From NCBI GenBank assembly GCA_029582155.1, contig CM055907.1, forward strand, positions 9,559,135 to 9,623,134: a DNA stretch of 64,000 bases, given 5' to 3'. The notes beneath the pieces were generated by a model. It ran no database searches, had not been told where the DNA came from, and saw only the letters and a list, made by a program, of their open reading frames with translations. How positions within the stretch are numbered: position 1 is the stretch's first letter; each line of letters begins with the position of its first letter. This DNA comes from Panopea generosa. Lineage: Eukaryota; Mollusca; Bivalvia; Adapedonta; Hiatellidae. Position numbers and translations under genes: made by a program. Below are positions 1-11,959 of this stretch, one piece after another.

Positions 1-930
1 CCATATACATATGTAAAGACTACTGCATGTATACTATAGATACACCTATAATATATATAATATAACACATCAGTTATTCTATAGAGGCTTTATCAGGTTC
101 CTGTCACCATAGTACATTATGCACAGTTTATCGTAACAAAGGAAGTAATCTATTTTATTCTGACAATATATGATAATTGAGTTATTTCCCTTTAGCAATT
201 TGCGTTGTTTAAGTAAGCTTAGAGTTCCCACAGTTTAATCATTGCTCAACAGAATGTATGACTGTGTATCTGTATGTGTTTTTAATTAAAATTTTACACC
301 ACTTTCAACATATCCAACAGGCGCTATATATTTACACATTTATGGTAGATCAAAATACGTAACCTTCAATCCAAATCAAATCGAATACATTTTATTTAAT
401 GTTGGCATGATAAATACACAGTAAACATCAGCTATATATAAAACCTTTGAACCGACAACACAGAAATCTAAGTCAAATTTGGAATAATAACATTTGACAA
501 ATTGTTTTTTTAACTATTATACAATTATGGACTTTTCTGCTGTGCAATATGATGTGAAATGCACCAGAAAAAAAAATAGACCGAGGTAGTAGGCAAGGTC
601 ATTATTCATGTTTTTTCTGGTGCATACATGTAGCACATCATATTACACAGCTGAAAAGTCCATAACTGTTTTATTACATAAAATATAAATAAATGAATTC
701 TGAGCATTTACTAACTTCTTCGTATAGGAAATGCCAAAAAAATCAGCAAGTTCAGATTAAACATTTCATAAAAGTAAAAATGAAAAAAGTTTAAATAAGA
801 GTTCAACGTCTTAATTCTCAGTCACACTGAATCATACATTTTCTGAATCGTACGATTGGTGGGAAGTTGGCCGAGGTACGACCAATCGGCAATTTTGCAA
901 CGATCTCAATTAGTGATCGCATTCTGCGAT
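1..930. repeat. Left flank of duplicated block A
   Basis: This stretch aligns, with small differences, to 39811-40780 in the same orientation, for example the segment around 20-70 (CTACTGCATGTATACTA) and the segment ending in ATTAGTGATCGCAT. It is the left part of a segmental duplication that continues through a minisatellite and a TRIM gene. Apart from the hairpin at 525-665 I see no gene in it. Confidence 0.85.
525..665. repeat. Hairpin-forming inverted repeat (MITE-like)
   Basis: Two arms of about 50 bp are near-perfect reverse complements: the left arm begins TTATGGACTTTTC at 525, and the right arm ends GAAAAGTCCATAA at 665. They are separated by about 35 bp containing GACCGAGGTAGTAGGCAAGG. 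The same structure is present in block B at 40330-40460. It could be a small non-autonomous DNA transposon or a conserved RNA hairpin; no clear target-site duplication was found. Confidence 0.75.
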
Positions 931-1799
931 TGCTTTTAAGACTGGTGGTAGGTCATCATACGATTGGTGGTACGCGTGGTCGTGCGATCATCAACGGTTG
1001 GAGACAATCGATAGCATGATCAATCGTAGGTAACCGTACGACTAGTGGTTGTGACCTGCGACCGCTCGCATGGTCAGTCGCAACCAATCGTAGCCAGTTG
1101 TAAGACATCGCTCGATCAAATATCAAGGCTCGAGATCTTGCTTCAGTCAGAGAAGCAATTCTTCGAACATGTAAGGTTTCATGCGCATGTAGTTGGTGAA
1201 ATCTCACTGTGATTTCCTCTCCGGTTCCCGCATCAGGTTTGCGTATTTGCCGCATCAGGTTGGCGAAGTTGCCGCATCAGGTTGGCGTAGTTGCCGTAGA
1301 AGGACCGCCTCTCTTGGCGCTGGTTTCTTTGTTAAATAACAGCTGCGGCAACAGCACCCAGCTGTTGTTGTTTGTTGCAAAACCCAAAATAAAACTGTTC
1401 AATATCAAAAAGAATCTGTCTAATTACGGATCATTGTGGCCAATCAGAATTCATTTATTTATACATCATACAATAATCAAAATATACAGCCACAGGCAAG
1501 AAGAGATATAATGAACATTGGATAGTTCCACCACATCATCTGATTTTTTTTCATGAATTTAATTTTCAAAAAAAATAGTGACAAACATAAGTTGAGTAAA
1601 GCCCTTTTACTTCAAGGCACAGCCCACATACCATCAACTGTCTTCAGACACCCGCTGTGCAAAAGCTATACCGAATATTCTCATACGCAGACAGCTGGAG
1701 TTATTACTTGTCAAAATAAGCCCAACAACAGAAATATTGAGCCAGTAAACTAGATTTTGACGGGGCAACTAATGTTTTACATCAATTTTACTGATTCCA
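931..1799. other. Block-A-specific segment, CGATTGGT-rich, no clear gene
   Basis: Block B has only about 250 bp of unrelated sequence in this position. The left part (about 840-1130) is richer in GC than its surroundings and repeats short variants of ACGATTGGT / ACCAATCG on both strands. At 1237-1300 a 24-bp motif containing GCCGCATCAGGTTGGCG is repeated two to three times. Open frames of about 100 codons occur on both strands here, but they overlap each other and match no family I recognise, so I do not call a gene. Confidence 0.5.
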
Positions 1800-4700
1800 C
1801 CTCACTAATAACACTGATATATTGGCATAATGTCAGTAATAACACTGATATATTGGCATAATGTCACTTATAACATTGATATCATGGTATGGTGTCACTA
1901 ATAACACTGATATATTGGCACAATGTCAATTATAACACTGATATATTGGCATAATGTCACTAATAACAATGATATATTGGCATGGTGTCACTAATAACAC
2001 TGATATATTGGCATAATGTCACTAATAACACTGATATATTGGCATGATGTCACTTATAACACTGATATTTTGGCATAATGTCACTAATAATACTGATATA
2101 TTGGCATAATGTCACTTATAACACTGATATATTGGCATAATGTCACTAAAAACACTGATATATTGGCATAATGTCACTTATAACATTGATATCATGGTAT
2201 GGTGTCACTAATAACACTGATATATTGGTATAATGTGACTTATAACATTGATATCTCGGTATAATAGGCATTTATTACATTGATACTCATGGTATGGTGT
2301 CATTTATTACATTGATATATTGGCATAATGTCACTAATAACACTGATTTATTGGCATAATGTCACTAATAACACTGATATATTGGCATAATGTCACTTAT
2401 TACATTGATATCATGGTATGGTGTCATTAATAACACTGATATATTGACATAATGTCACTAATAACATTGATATCTCGGTATAATAAGCATTAATTACATT
2501 GATATCATGGTATGGTGTCACTTATTACACTGATATATTGGCATAATGTCACTTATAACACTGATATATTGGCATAATGTCACTTATAACATTTAAATCT
2601 TGATATAATGACACTAATAGCATTGATATCATGGTATGGTGTCATTAATAACACTGATATATTGACATAATGTCACTTATAACATTGATATCTCGGTATA
2701 ATGACACTAATAACATTGATATCATGGTATGGTGTCACTAATAACACTGATATATTGACAAAATGTCACTTATAACATTGATATCTCGGTTTAATGACCC
2801 TAATAATATTGATATCATGGTATGGTGTCACTAATAACACTGATATATTGACATAATGTCACTAATAACATTGATTTCATGGTATGGTGTCACTAATAAC
2901 ACTGACATATTGGCACAATGTCACTTATAACATTGATATTTCGGTATAAAGGATCTAATAACATTGATATCATGGTATGGTGTCACTAAAAACACTAGTA
3001 TTTTGGCATAATGTCACTAATAAAACTGATTTCTCGGTAATGTGACACTAATAACATTGATATCACGGTAACGTGTCACTTATAACATTGATATCATGGT
3101 ATGATGACACTAATTACACTGATATCTCGGTATGATGATACTAATAACATTGATATCTCGGTAAGATGACACTAATAACATTGACATCTCAGTATGTTGT
3201 CACAAATAACATTGATATTTTGTAATGGTGTCATAAATAACATTGATATATCGGAATAATGTCACTTATAGCATTGATATATCGGTATGCTGTCACTAAT
3301 AATGTTGATATCTCAGTATGTGTCTTACATAATATTGATATCTCGGTATTGGGTCAGTAATAAAATTGATTTTTCAGTATGGTGTCATTAACAACATTGA
3401 TATCTTAGTATTGTGTCAGTAATAACATTGATATCTCGGTATTGTGTTAATAATAACTTTGATATCCCGGTATGATGTCACTAATAACATTGGTATTTCG
3501 GAATAATATCACTAATAACACTGATATCTTGGTATGGTGTCACTAATAACATTGATATCTCGGTATGGTGTCACTAATAACACTGATATCCCGGTATGAT
3601 GTCACTAATAACACTGCTATTTCGAAATAATATCACTAATAACACTGATTTCCCGGTATGATGTCAATAATAAAATTGATTTTTCGGAAAAAATATCACT
3701 AATAACATTGATATCACGACATGGTGTCACTTATAACATTGAAAACTCGGTATGGTGTCACAAATAACATTGATATCTCGGTATGGTGTCTCTTATTTCA
3801 TTGATATCTCGGTATGTTGTCACTAATAACATTGTTATCTCGGTATGGTGTCACTTATAACATTGTCATCTCTGTAACTATGGCGTCTCTCACAACATTG
3901 GGTATCGTTATGATGTCACTAATAACATTGATATATCGGTATGATGTCACTAGTAAAGTTGATATCTCGATATGGTGTTACTAATAACATTGATATCACG
4001 GTAATGTGTCACCAATAATATTAATTTTCGTTAAGGTGTTACTAACAACTTGATATATTGGCATTATGTCACTAATAAAATTGATTTCTCGGTAATGTGA
4101 AACTAATAACATTGATTTCTCGTTATGGTGTCACTAATAATATTGATATTATGTTAATGAGTCACTAATAACATTGATATCTCGGTATGTTTCACAAGTA
4201 TTATTGATATCTCAGTATGTTGTCACAAATATTATTGATATCTCGGTATGTTGTCATAAATAACATTGGCTTCTCGGTATGGTGTCACTATTAATAGTTA
4301 TATCTTGGTATTGTGTCATTGATAATATTGATATATCGGAATAATGTTACTAATAACATTGGTATCATAGTAATGTGTCATTAATAGCATTGTTTTATCG
4401 GTATGGTGTCACTGATAACACCGATATATCGATATGGTGTCACTTATAATACTGATATCTCGGTATGGTGTCACTAATAACTTTGATATGTCAATATGGT
4501 GTCACTAATAACATTGATATCTTGGTATGGTGTCACTAATAACATTAATATCTTGGAATGATGTCAATAATAAAATTGATATCTTGGTATGGTGTCACTA
4601 ATAACATTGGTATCTCGGTATGGTGTCACTAACAACATTGATATATCCGTATGGTGTCAGTAACAACACTGATATCTAGGTATGGTGTCACAAATAACAT

Positions 4701-5396
4701 TGATGTCTCGGTATGATTTCACCTATAACGTTGATATCTCGGTACTGTGTCACTTATAACATTGATATCTCGGTATGTTGTCACCTATAACACTGATATC
4801 TAGGTATGTTGTCACAAATAACATCGGTATCTCGGAATGTTGTCACTGATAACATTGAAATCTCGGAATGTTGTCACTAATAACATTGCAATCTCGGTAA
4901 AGTGTCATTAATAACACTGATATCTCGGTATGATGTCACTAATAACATTGGTATCTCGGAATAATGTCACTAATAACACTGATATTTCGGTATGTTGTCA
5001 CTAAAAGCATTGATATCTTGGTATCGTGTCACTAATAATATTGATATCTCGGTATGATGTCACTTATAATATTGATATCTAGGTACGGTGTCACTAATAA
5101 CATTGATATCTAGGTACAGTGTCACTAATCACATTGGTTTCTCGGTAAATTGTCATTAATAACATTGATATCTCTTTTTGATGTCACTAATAACATTGTG
5201 TTTTTTTTTGTATGGTGTCACTAATCACACTGATATCTCTGTATGGTGTCACTAATAACATTAATATCTCGTTATAGTATCACTTATAACATGGGTATTT
5301 TGGGATGGTGTCACGAATAATATTGGTATCTCGTTATAGTGTCACTAATAACATTGGTATTTTGGTATGATGTCACATGATATCGTTATGGTCTCA
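1800..5396. repeat. 31-bp minisatellite, about 115 copies (block A)
   Basis: The unit is 31 bp; its core reads CACTAATAACATTGATATC followed by TCGGTATGGTGT. Several variants coexist: a TATATTGGCATAATG type, a TATCATGGTATGGTG type and a TATCTCGGTATAATG type. The left third mixes variants, and around 2580-2860 three variants recur in fixed order, giving a 93-bp higher-order unit. The right half is mostly the TCTCGGTATGGTG type. The array ends about 190 bp beyond the TRIM stop codon, so it lies in or just past the 3' UTR. Block B carries the same family at 41030-42380. Confidence 0.95.
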
Positions 5397-5586
5397 CTTC
5401 GTACAGTTGTACCTGTATAATGCGGACACAATTACACTATAGCGGTTATATATTGTGTCAACACGCAGTTTTAGATATTTTCTGTATTTTCAGTTATTCA
5501 CAACATCTAATTCTTATCTATATGTGTTAATTCTTTATCCCCATCACCGTCGAGGTTAAGTTACGACGCACCTATATTCAGTATGA

Positions 5587-7593
5587 TCATTTAGTTGACA
5601 ATTTAAAAATCTGCAGTTTTTTGTCTCCACTGACAATATTAACCACCGTAAGTTTTGTTTGATCTTTAGAAAGGCAGATAGAGTATGGATACCACATAGA
5701 GACCAACTTGTGTGTGCTCATTATCGTACCCGCATTAGATATTTGTACAATAGAGTGTGTTTCATTGCTACATACAAAGAAGCAGCCAGACTGACACGCG
5801 GCTATTCCACTTGGTTCCTTTATCCTGTCATCTTTAATCATCACTTTTGTCGCATCCTTTGTATCGTATATATACACGGCGTGTTCGTCCTTTATAGTGA
5901 GAATCAGTTTGTTTTCTGCCTTCATGTAAGCACATTGGGAGTCATTAATACCGTAGACTTTACTTGGGAAGTCAACATGGAACTGTTGTTCTTCTCCTGA
6001 TTTAGAAACTATACACGCCGGTATGTCTCGCTCGTAATTACCCACGGCAAAATGGTTGTCGTCGTAAACAGATATCGAGAAGCATGCGCACGTCGTTGTT
6101 ATTGTCTGTACAGGTGTGAGCGTGTTGTCCTTATTTACATCAAACACGCCTATCTGTTCACCACTGGTAATATATAGTTTATTATCGGACGGAGAAACAA
6201 CGCCCAATGGTTTATTTTCTAATGTGTTTGTTCCAACAATATCCAGTTTTTCATTCATTATCAGACATTTGTTGTTCTGATTATCCACAGCCACCAGTCG
6301 TCCATCAGCTAGATAGTCCATGCCGGTATACCGAGGTTCTCCTGAATCCTGTTCCGTCTCCTTTATGTCTACTGAAGCGACCAGCTCCAACTCTACTGGT
6401 TTGACATTAGGAATGGGTGTTGATGATTTCACAACAATAGTTCCTAGGTCAAAGCTTGGCTCCATTATTCGTTGTAGTTGCTTATTTAATTTTAGACATA
6501 TCTCAACAGACTGCACTGTTGAAAACGACTCTTCAGTCGACGATTCATAACTCGTGAGCTGGTCGTTTAATTTGTGAGTAGCAATAAATTTCTGCGACGC
6601 CGACCCATGTTGACTCATTGCTTCTTGCGTACATAACGAACCCCCTATTGCCGCTATTAGACTTTCACACTTTACACGGCATTCGTTTAGCTCACATGAT
6701 TTCTGCTTTTGAATTGTGGCCGTCTCATTCAGTATCTTTTTTTCAAATTCATCGATTTTCTTATTTAATTCTGCTCGAACCGTTTGAATAGTTTCTTTGA
6801 TTGTAGCTACTTGATCATCTATTCCCTTTTCAGACTTTCTAAAATGGTTTGCAGGTTTTCTCAATTTATCTTTGATGGTCTTCAATTTTGTCTTTATTGT
6901 TTCCATGTCCTGTTCGTGTTTGTTCTCAGCTATTTGATCAATCTCGACAACATTTTTACATGTTCTGTGGGTAATGATGGCGCAACTACTACAACATAGT
7001 TGTTTGTCATCCACGCAGTAAAACTCGATTTGTTTTGAGTGAGTTTCACAGCGGTCCAACCCTGTCATCGATCTACAGAGATCAATTTGACTTAAGTTGG
7101 TCGCTATATCTTCATTTTCCATCAATTCATGACCTTCTGTGAAGGAAAACGTACCATGGATATTAACACAGGAAGAACAAAGATACTCTTGACAATCTGG
7201 ACAGAACTTCTCGGCCTTCTCGGAGTTGTCTCTTTTCTTGCAAGGTTGACAGTTTACTTCTTTGGTTTGGCCCTCACCTCCCTTCAGAGACTTCACTTCT
7301 ATTAAAGACAATATAGCATAGTTGGATGGCAGTGATTTCGCCCACCCGTCTGAAAGTATGTCTTTCTTCTTAGCGATAGTGATCTTTTTACAAAGTGGAC
7401 ACTCTATCCCGTCCTTTAAGGTCCCGCTGGTTTTCATTTCCGTAACATGTGAGTTGATACATGGTTCACACAGCGTATGTAGACATGAAAGTAGTTTTGG
7501 ATCTTTGTACGTTTCCAGACATATAGGACAGTTTAGTTTAGCCTGTTCTGCCCTTAGCTCATCGCTGGCATCCTCATGATATTTAGCCGCCAT
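5587..7593 (-). CDS. TRIM-like RING/B-box/coiled-coil/NHL-like protein
   Basis: This is a 668-residue uninterrupted frame. The RING finger is complete, with zinc ligands C22, C25, C37, H39, C42, C45, C65 and C68. A first B-box-like zinc region follows (C115, C118, C131, C134, C139, C142, H146), then a B-box 2 (C182, H185, C193, D196, C201, C204, H209). A charged, heptad-like coiled coil spans roughly 215-310. Residues about 420-668 form about six short beta-propeller-like repeats, such as GMDYLADGRLVAVDNQNN, resembling the NHL-type ends of TRIM2/3/56/71-like proteins. The family consists of E3 ubiquitin ligases, and the complete RING suggests activity. A role in innate immunity is inferred only from the bivalve family expansion. 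The chosen ATG begins MAAKYHED and lies just inside a putative splice acceptor at 7611, so the coding region is probably one exon behind a 5' UTR intron. A decayed paralogue lies at 42717-44360. I cannot name a one-to-one orthologue. Confidence 0.93.
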   Translation of the reverse strand: MAAKYHEDASDELRAEQAKLNCPICLETYKDPKLLSCLHTLCEPCINSHVTEMKTSGTLKDGIECPLCKKITIAKKKDILSDGWAKSLPSNYAILSLIEVKSLKGGEGQTKEVNCQPCKKRDNSEKAEKFCPDCQEYLCSSCVNIHGTFSFTEGHELMENEDIATNLSQIDLCRSMTGLDRCETHSKQIEFYCVDDKQLCCSSCAIITHRTCKNVVEIDQIAENKHEQDMETIKTKLKTIKDKLRKPANHFRKSEKGIDDQVATIKETIQTVRAELNKKIDEFEKKILNETATIQKQKSCELNECRVKCESLIAAIGGSLCTQEAMSQHGSASQKFIATHKLNDQLTSYESSTEESFSTVQSVEICLKLNKQLQRIMEPSFDLGTIVVKSSTPIPNVKPVELELVASVDIKETEQDSGEPRYTGMDYLADGRLVAVDNQNNKCLIMNEKLDIVGTNTLENKPLGVVSPSDNKLYITSGEQIGVFDVNKDNTLTPVQTITTTCACFSISVYDDNHFAVGNYERDIPACIVSKSGEEQQFHVDFPSKVYGINDSQCAYMKAENKLILTIKDEHAVYIYDTKDATKVMIKDDRIKEPSGIAACQSGCFFVCSNETHSIVQISNAGTIMSTHKLVSMWYPYSICLSKDQTKLTVVNIVSGDKKLQIFKLSTK

Positions 7594-7605
7594 ATTATTA
7601 GTTAA

Positions 7606-7630
7606 CAGTTCTGAAAATATATAAAATATA
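7606..7630 (-). other. Putative 3' splice site upstream of the TRIM start
   Basis: On the minus strand the sequence reads TATATATTTTCAG followed by AACTGTTAACTAATAATATGG. This is a pyrimidine-rich tract plus CAG 17 bp before the start codon, with the exon starting near 7610. The same tract is kept in the duplicated copy near 44380. It suggests a leader exon further right; a candidate donor is at 27544. Confidence 0.5.
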
Positions 7631-8542
7631 TGCAGACGAGGTACACGTTATCTACAAAAATGAACAGACCAGTTTTATCAACACGTTTATAGGGACACAG
7701 GACAATCAATATTTACTCATGTCCAGGTGTCACCTGTGAACGTATATCCATATGGAAACGTAATATTACTATTGAAAAAACGTTATATCAATTGACATGT
7801 ATATGTACCACGACAGTGGTTCAGTTAGTTTGTATAACATGAGTAAAAAATCTTTAAAATAGAATTATACTATTTATTTTATTTTATTTCTATCTATCCT
7901 ACCAACATAAAATTTAGAAATAAAAGATTTATTTTTAATACAACTTAAACAAATACGAGAAATTTGATGTCTTTGAACCGTTTACAAATAGAATCGAAAC
8001 TTAGCGTCTGCGTACATAATATAGTATTCTGATATCGTATGCGCATAATGTAAATATATAATTTTAGATATCATTTTATCGAAATTGCTGTGTGTCCCTT
8101 TTAAACAAGAATTAAAAAATAAATTATAGAAAAACATTATGTATGTGAAATATATAGTTAAGTGTGCTATTTCCCCCCTTATACCATATCTGGATGCATA
8201 TAGATCTGATATAGAAATATATATTTATTAGGCATTTGCAGAATATAGTTATGTACTTAGTTTGAATTTTATTAATGAGCAAATATCGCACTTTTTAATA
8301 TATGTTACGTTAGTGTACAGTTAGCAAACACTTTATGTTAAAATGTCGGACAGTTTGATGCACGGGTGTCAGACACGCTGTGGCACGGAATATGGTAACA
8401 TCTAAAGGGGCATTGTAAGAGATATCGAAAAAGCTAATGCAGGATAAACGTCTAACATCTATTGCATATATATGCATATCTGATATCTCAATGCAGAGAG
8501 ATATTACACCATGAAGAAGAGATATCTGATTATTGTCGTGTG
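7631..8542. repeat. Upstream or intron flank of the TRIM gene, shared with block B
   Basis: This AT-rich sequence aligns colinearly with 44398-45322, for example GACACAGGACAATCAATATT and CTTTTTAATATATGTTACGTTA. Homology ends abruptly after TTATTGTCGTGTG at 8542 and 45322. No coding potential is seen. Confidence 0.8.
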
Positions 8543-8744
8543 TCCCTTTAAGATTCACAAGGGACAGCATCATCGTTGATAACATACAGAATCATGAATG
8601 TATTGTCGTAATAGCTGGTTATTGTGTGCTAATTGTCTATTAAAACACAAAACATTAAAAAACGAAACAAATAAAAATCACGATCAATTCAACAAGCGTT
8701 TAATGAAAGTAATCAATTACAAAAACAGCATAAAGATATTTGTT

Positions 8745-8960
8745 GTATGGTGTTTTCAGGTATAACACGGAAGTGTCTTATCTAAACTCTACTACACTGG
8801 AATATCATGCCGCAGACAAATGGTATAACAACCCACAAGTAATATTTTACTGACTCCAGAACTATCCTCTATGTACGAAGTGTCAAGCAAGGAGGCTGGC
8901 TTCTGATATTATTTTTAATGTCTCTGATATATCGACTAGGGATCAAATCAATGATCACCC
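8745..8960 (-). mobile_element. Diverged SINE-2 copy
   Basis: Recognisable pieces of the SINE-2 body are present: TATGGTGTTTTCAGG, CACTGGAATATCATGCCGCAGACA, CCAGAACTATCCTC and AAGCAAGGAGGCT, in the same order as at 21821-22125. The tRNA-like head is hard to recognise. The flanking 8543-8744 holds nothing I can identify. Confidence 0.6.
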
Positions 8961-9084
8961 GCAGGTGGAAACTTTATCACTAATTTTAATAAGAAATTGA
9001 GAAAGCAGATCCTAGAACATTCTACCCGCAAATATCCGTGTCACTATTGCATATGTATATGTATTTTTGACAAAGATTGCAGAA

Positions 9085-9265
9085 ACGCAATAAGGGTCAA
9101 CCGTGACCGTGTAGAGTCCAGCTCAGTCCGAATACTTTGTATGGAAATGTTTGCCAGCTACTTGTGAAAGGACAGTTGTTCTACTCAGATTTATTATGAG
9201 GTCGTCCTTCGCCAATAAAATTGTATATACCATTCATTCATTAGTTGAGCATGGTGTTTACTTCC
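9085..9265 (+). mobile_element. SINE-1 copy (head degraded)
   Basis: The body motifs GCCAGCTACTTGTGAAAGGACA, TTCTACTCAGAT, TATGAGGTC and CCAATAAAATT are shared in order with 24674-24885 and 45335-45540. The tRNA-like head that is clear at 24674 is degraded here. A short CA-rich stretch follows at 9280-9325. Confidence 0.65.
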
Positions 9266-9394
9266 ATGATTCAAACGCAAGCACGCACGCACACACGCAC
9301 GCTCGCTCGCATACACACACACTTAAGCTACATGTATGCTACATGTATATCGTTAATTTACACAGCTATTTAAAAGTATAATTAGTGCACAAAA

Positions 9395-10130
9395 CAATAA
9401 ATAAAGTGTAACGTATTATTTATTACATATTATTAATTAAAATGTATTATTACGTGTTATTATGTACTGTTATTACGTATTATTAATTACGTATTATTAT
9501 TAATTATTATTAAGTATTATTGATTACATATTATTAATAACGTATAATCAATACGTACATGTATTATCATTACAAATTATTATTACTTATTATTATTACG
9601 TATTATTAATTACGTATTATCATTATTAAGTATTATTATTACGTATTATCATTACATATTATTATTACTTATTATTATTACGTATTATTAATTACGTATT
9701 ATCATTATTAAGTATTATTATTACGTATTATTAATAACATATCATTAAATACGTATTATTAATTACGTAATATTATTACGTATTAAAAATTACATATTAT
9801 TATTACGTATTACTATTACGTATTATTAATAATGCATAATTCATAACATATTACTAATTGCGTTTTATTATTACGTATTATTATTACTAATTATTATAAC
9901 GTATTATTAATAATGCATAATTTATTACATATTACTAATAACGTATTACTATTACGTATTATTAATTACATATTATTAATCATGTACTATCAATAATGTA
10001 TAATTTATTAAATACGACTAATTACGTATTATTAATCATGTATAATTTATTACGTTTCGTTAATTTGATATAATTAATAACGTTGTATTAATTACATTTT
10101 ATTAATAACATATTAATAATTTCATTATAT
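9395..10130. repeat. TTATTACGTA-type AT-rich tandem repeat
   Basis: This is about 730 bp of imperfect ATTATTACGTATTATTAATT-like units with frequent TACGTA palindromes. A short stretch of the same kind sits at the equivalent place in block B (about 45545-45645), which supports colinearity of the two blocks beyond the TRIM gene. Confidence 0.85.
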
Positions 10131-10190
10131 ATTCTGTCTCTTTCCCTGAGCGTGTTTGAACTGACATTAACTTCAAGGACAATAAATGTT

Positions 10191-10499
10191 CTATGGTGTT
10201 TAGCGTCGCTTTCCACACTTTTAGTTATATCGCGACGGTGTCTACTTGATACAATATTCTAAACGCTGTCACTCTGCAGTATAATGCCACAGACATGGTA
10301 TGATACCTCGTCCAGGCACATTATACTGACACCGGGTCGACCAGACCTAGAACTATCCTCCAAATGCTGAGCGACAAGCGAGGACTCTTCTCGTAACATT
10401 TTTCAAGTCGGGTATCACCCGGTCGGTTATCAAACCCAACATCTTCCGCATACGAGGCGGATGCTTTACCCCTAGACCACCGCTGCGGTCTGTAATGAC
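10191..10499 (-). mobile_element. tRNA-derived SINE (SINE-2)
   Basis: On the minus strand the element begins with a tRNA-like head (GACCGCAGCGGTGGTCTAG, then a weak B-box) at the right end. The body with TGGTCGACCCGGTGTCAG, TCATACCATG and CGACGCTAAACACCATAG then runs leftward. At least five other copies or fragments exist in the window. Copies near 10880 and 62540 show a (CAA)n-like 3' tail. The closest known relatives are tRNA-type SINEs of molluscs; I cannot assign a published family name. Confidence 0.75.
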
Positions 10500-11533
10500 A
10501 GTAAAACAACATATGTTTGATATTGAAATATAATTTACTCAAGTTACAATGTTATGCCGTTTCATTATTTCTGATTTGGCAACTCGGTATCTTGTTTACT
10601 AGTAACGTATAACGACCATAAGTGACACTCTCCTCGTCACTGCTATAGTTGGTGATCCCTTATTATTTAAATTAAATCTAAACCTTGACACAACTTGAAA
10701 ATACAATTATTAACTTTATCGACCATATCGCGTACGGTAACAATCACGTGACAAACCTATTATTGTACATGTATGTACACACATGATTACCTCGACGATT
10801 TGATTATGTATCGAAGAAAGAGAGTTGAAATGATAGTAATATCTTTTATTCACAAATAATATACAATTACATTGTTGTTGTAGTTGTTGTTGTTGTATGG
10901 TGTTTATCGTCATTTTCAACAATTTTTCAGTCATATCGGTGTCTACTTGAGACAGTATTCCGAGCGCTGTCCCACTGCTTCGATAAAATATAACTGAATA
11001 AAACCAAATCATTTAAAGCTGCACAATCGGTATTTATGTCCACTCAAATCAATAACAACTGGTATAATTGTAATATTAAGTATACATTGTGATTTTCTGG
11101 ATCATATCTGGTACAAATACAGTTGTTTATCATCAAGACATAGTTTAAAACTTTAACATGAACACGTTCAATATCAGGAGTATAATGAAATCCCCGTATT
11201 TCAGAACCATAGTTTAATATAGGAGCAACCATGGCATCAAGCACACATGTATTTAAACTCGCTATTGTCGCCTATTGTCAAATCAATACAACTGGTATAA
11301 TTGTAATATTAAGTATACATTGCGACTATATGGATCATACCATTGTTGTTTATCATCAAACACACATGTATTTAAACTCGCTATTGTCGCCTACTGTCCA
11401 TCTTTCCTTTAGAATCAGCATAAACAACTACGACCATGATAGATATGCAAAATGTACTTCCTCCTTGTTAAACACGATATATTTCTTTACTAGTATCGAC
11501 ATGAGCCTCCATGACATAAAACATATAAATAAA
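10500..11533. repeat. Module M copy 1 (partial) with SINE-2 fragment
   Basis: The order of motifs matches other module M copies: AACAACATATG, TGCCGTTTCATTATTTCTG, ATCTTGTTTACTAGTA, CTCGTCACTGC, ATCACGTGACAAACCTAT and CTCGACGATTTGATTATGTA. At 10868-10985 a (GTT)n tract and a SINE-2 fragment (ATGGTGTTTATCGTC, TTTTTCAGTCATATCGG) interrupt it. At 11045-11400 an internal segment with AACTGGTATAATTGTAATAT is duplicated, each copy followed by a TTTATCATCAA and TATTTAAACTCGCTATTGTC segment. No gene was found. Confidence 0.65.
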
Positions 11534-11802
11534 TATTCACACATATCACATCGGTGTTACAAATAATCACACATATCACATCGGTGTTACAAATATACAC
11601 ACATATCACATCGGTGTTACAAATATACACACATATCACATCGGTGTTACAAATATACACACATATCACATCGTTGTTACAAATATTCACTCATATCACA
11701 TCGTTGTTACAAATATTCACACATATCACATCGGTGTTACAAATATACACACATATCACATCGTTGTTACAAATATTCACTCATATCACATCGTTGTTAC
11801 AC
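11534..11802. repeat. 30-bp tandem repeat, nine copies
   Basis: The unit reads CACACATATCACATCGGTGT followed by TACAAATATA, with a G/T variant at one site (TCGGTG or TCGTTG). Because 30 is a multiple of three, frames stay open on both strands as 10-residue repeats. I regard this as a by-product of the repeat, not a gene. Confidence 0.95.
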
Positions 11803-11959
11803 AATTGTATGTTGTTCTTTATTAAAATGCTTTGGCAACATGGTGTCTGAATAGTATATAAACAATTGATTTACTTGTGTCAAACAAATTGATGTTACCG
11901 ACTATGACCTTTAACATTTGACTGTAAATCTATGTTCATTGTCTACTAATAACCTTCTA
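11803..11959. other. Short spacer, nothing recognised
   Basis: AT-rich spacer between two arrays; no gene or repeat recognised. Confidence 0.5.

Noticed and set aside
956..1511. Overlapping frames of about 100 codons on both strands in the CGATTGGT-rich segment
   Set aside because: They overlap in opposite directions, sit in repetitive sequence, and match no family I recognise.
5659..7579. Plus-strand frames of 65-113 codons inside the TRIM gene
   Set aside because: Antisense shadows of the conserved minus-strand coding region.
11534..11802. Regular 30-36-bp direct repeats as a possible CRISPR array (also 46385-49215 and 59090-60375)
   Set aside because: The units follow head to tail with no unique spacers, no cas genes are present and the DNA is animal.
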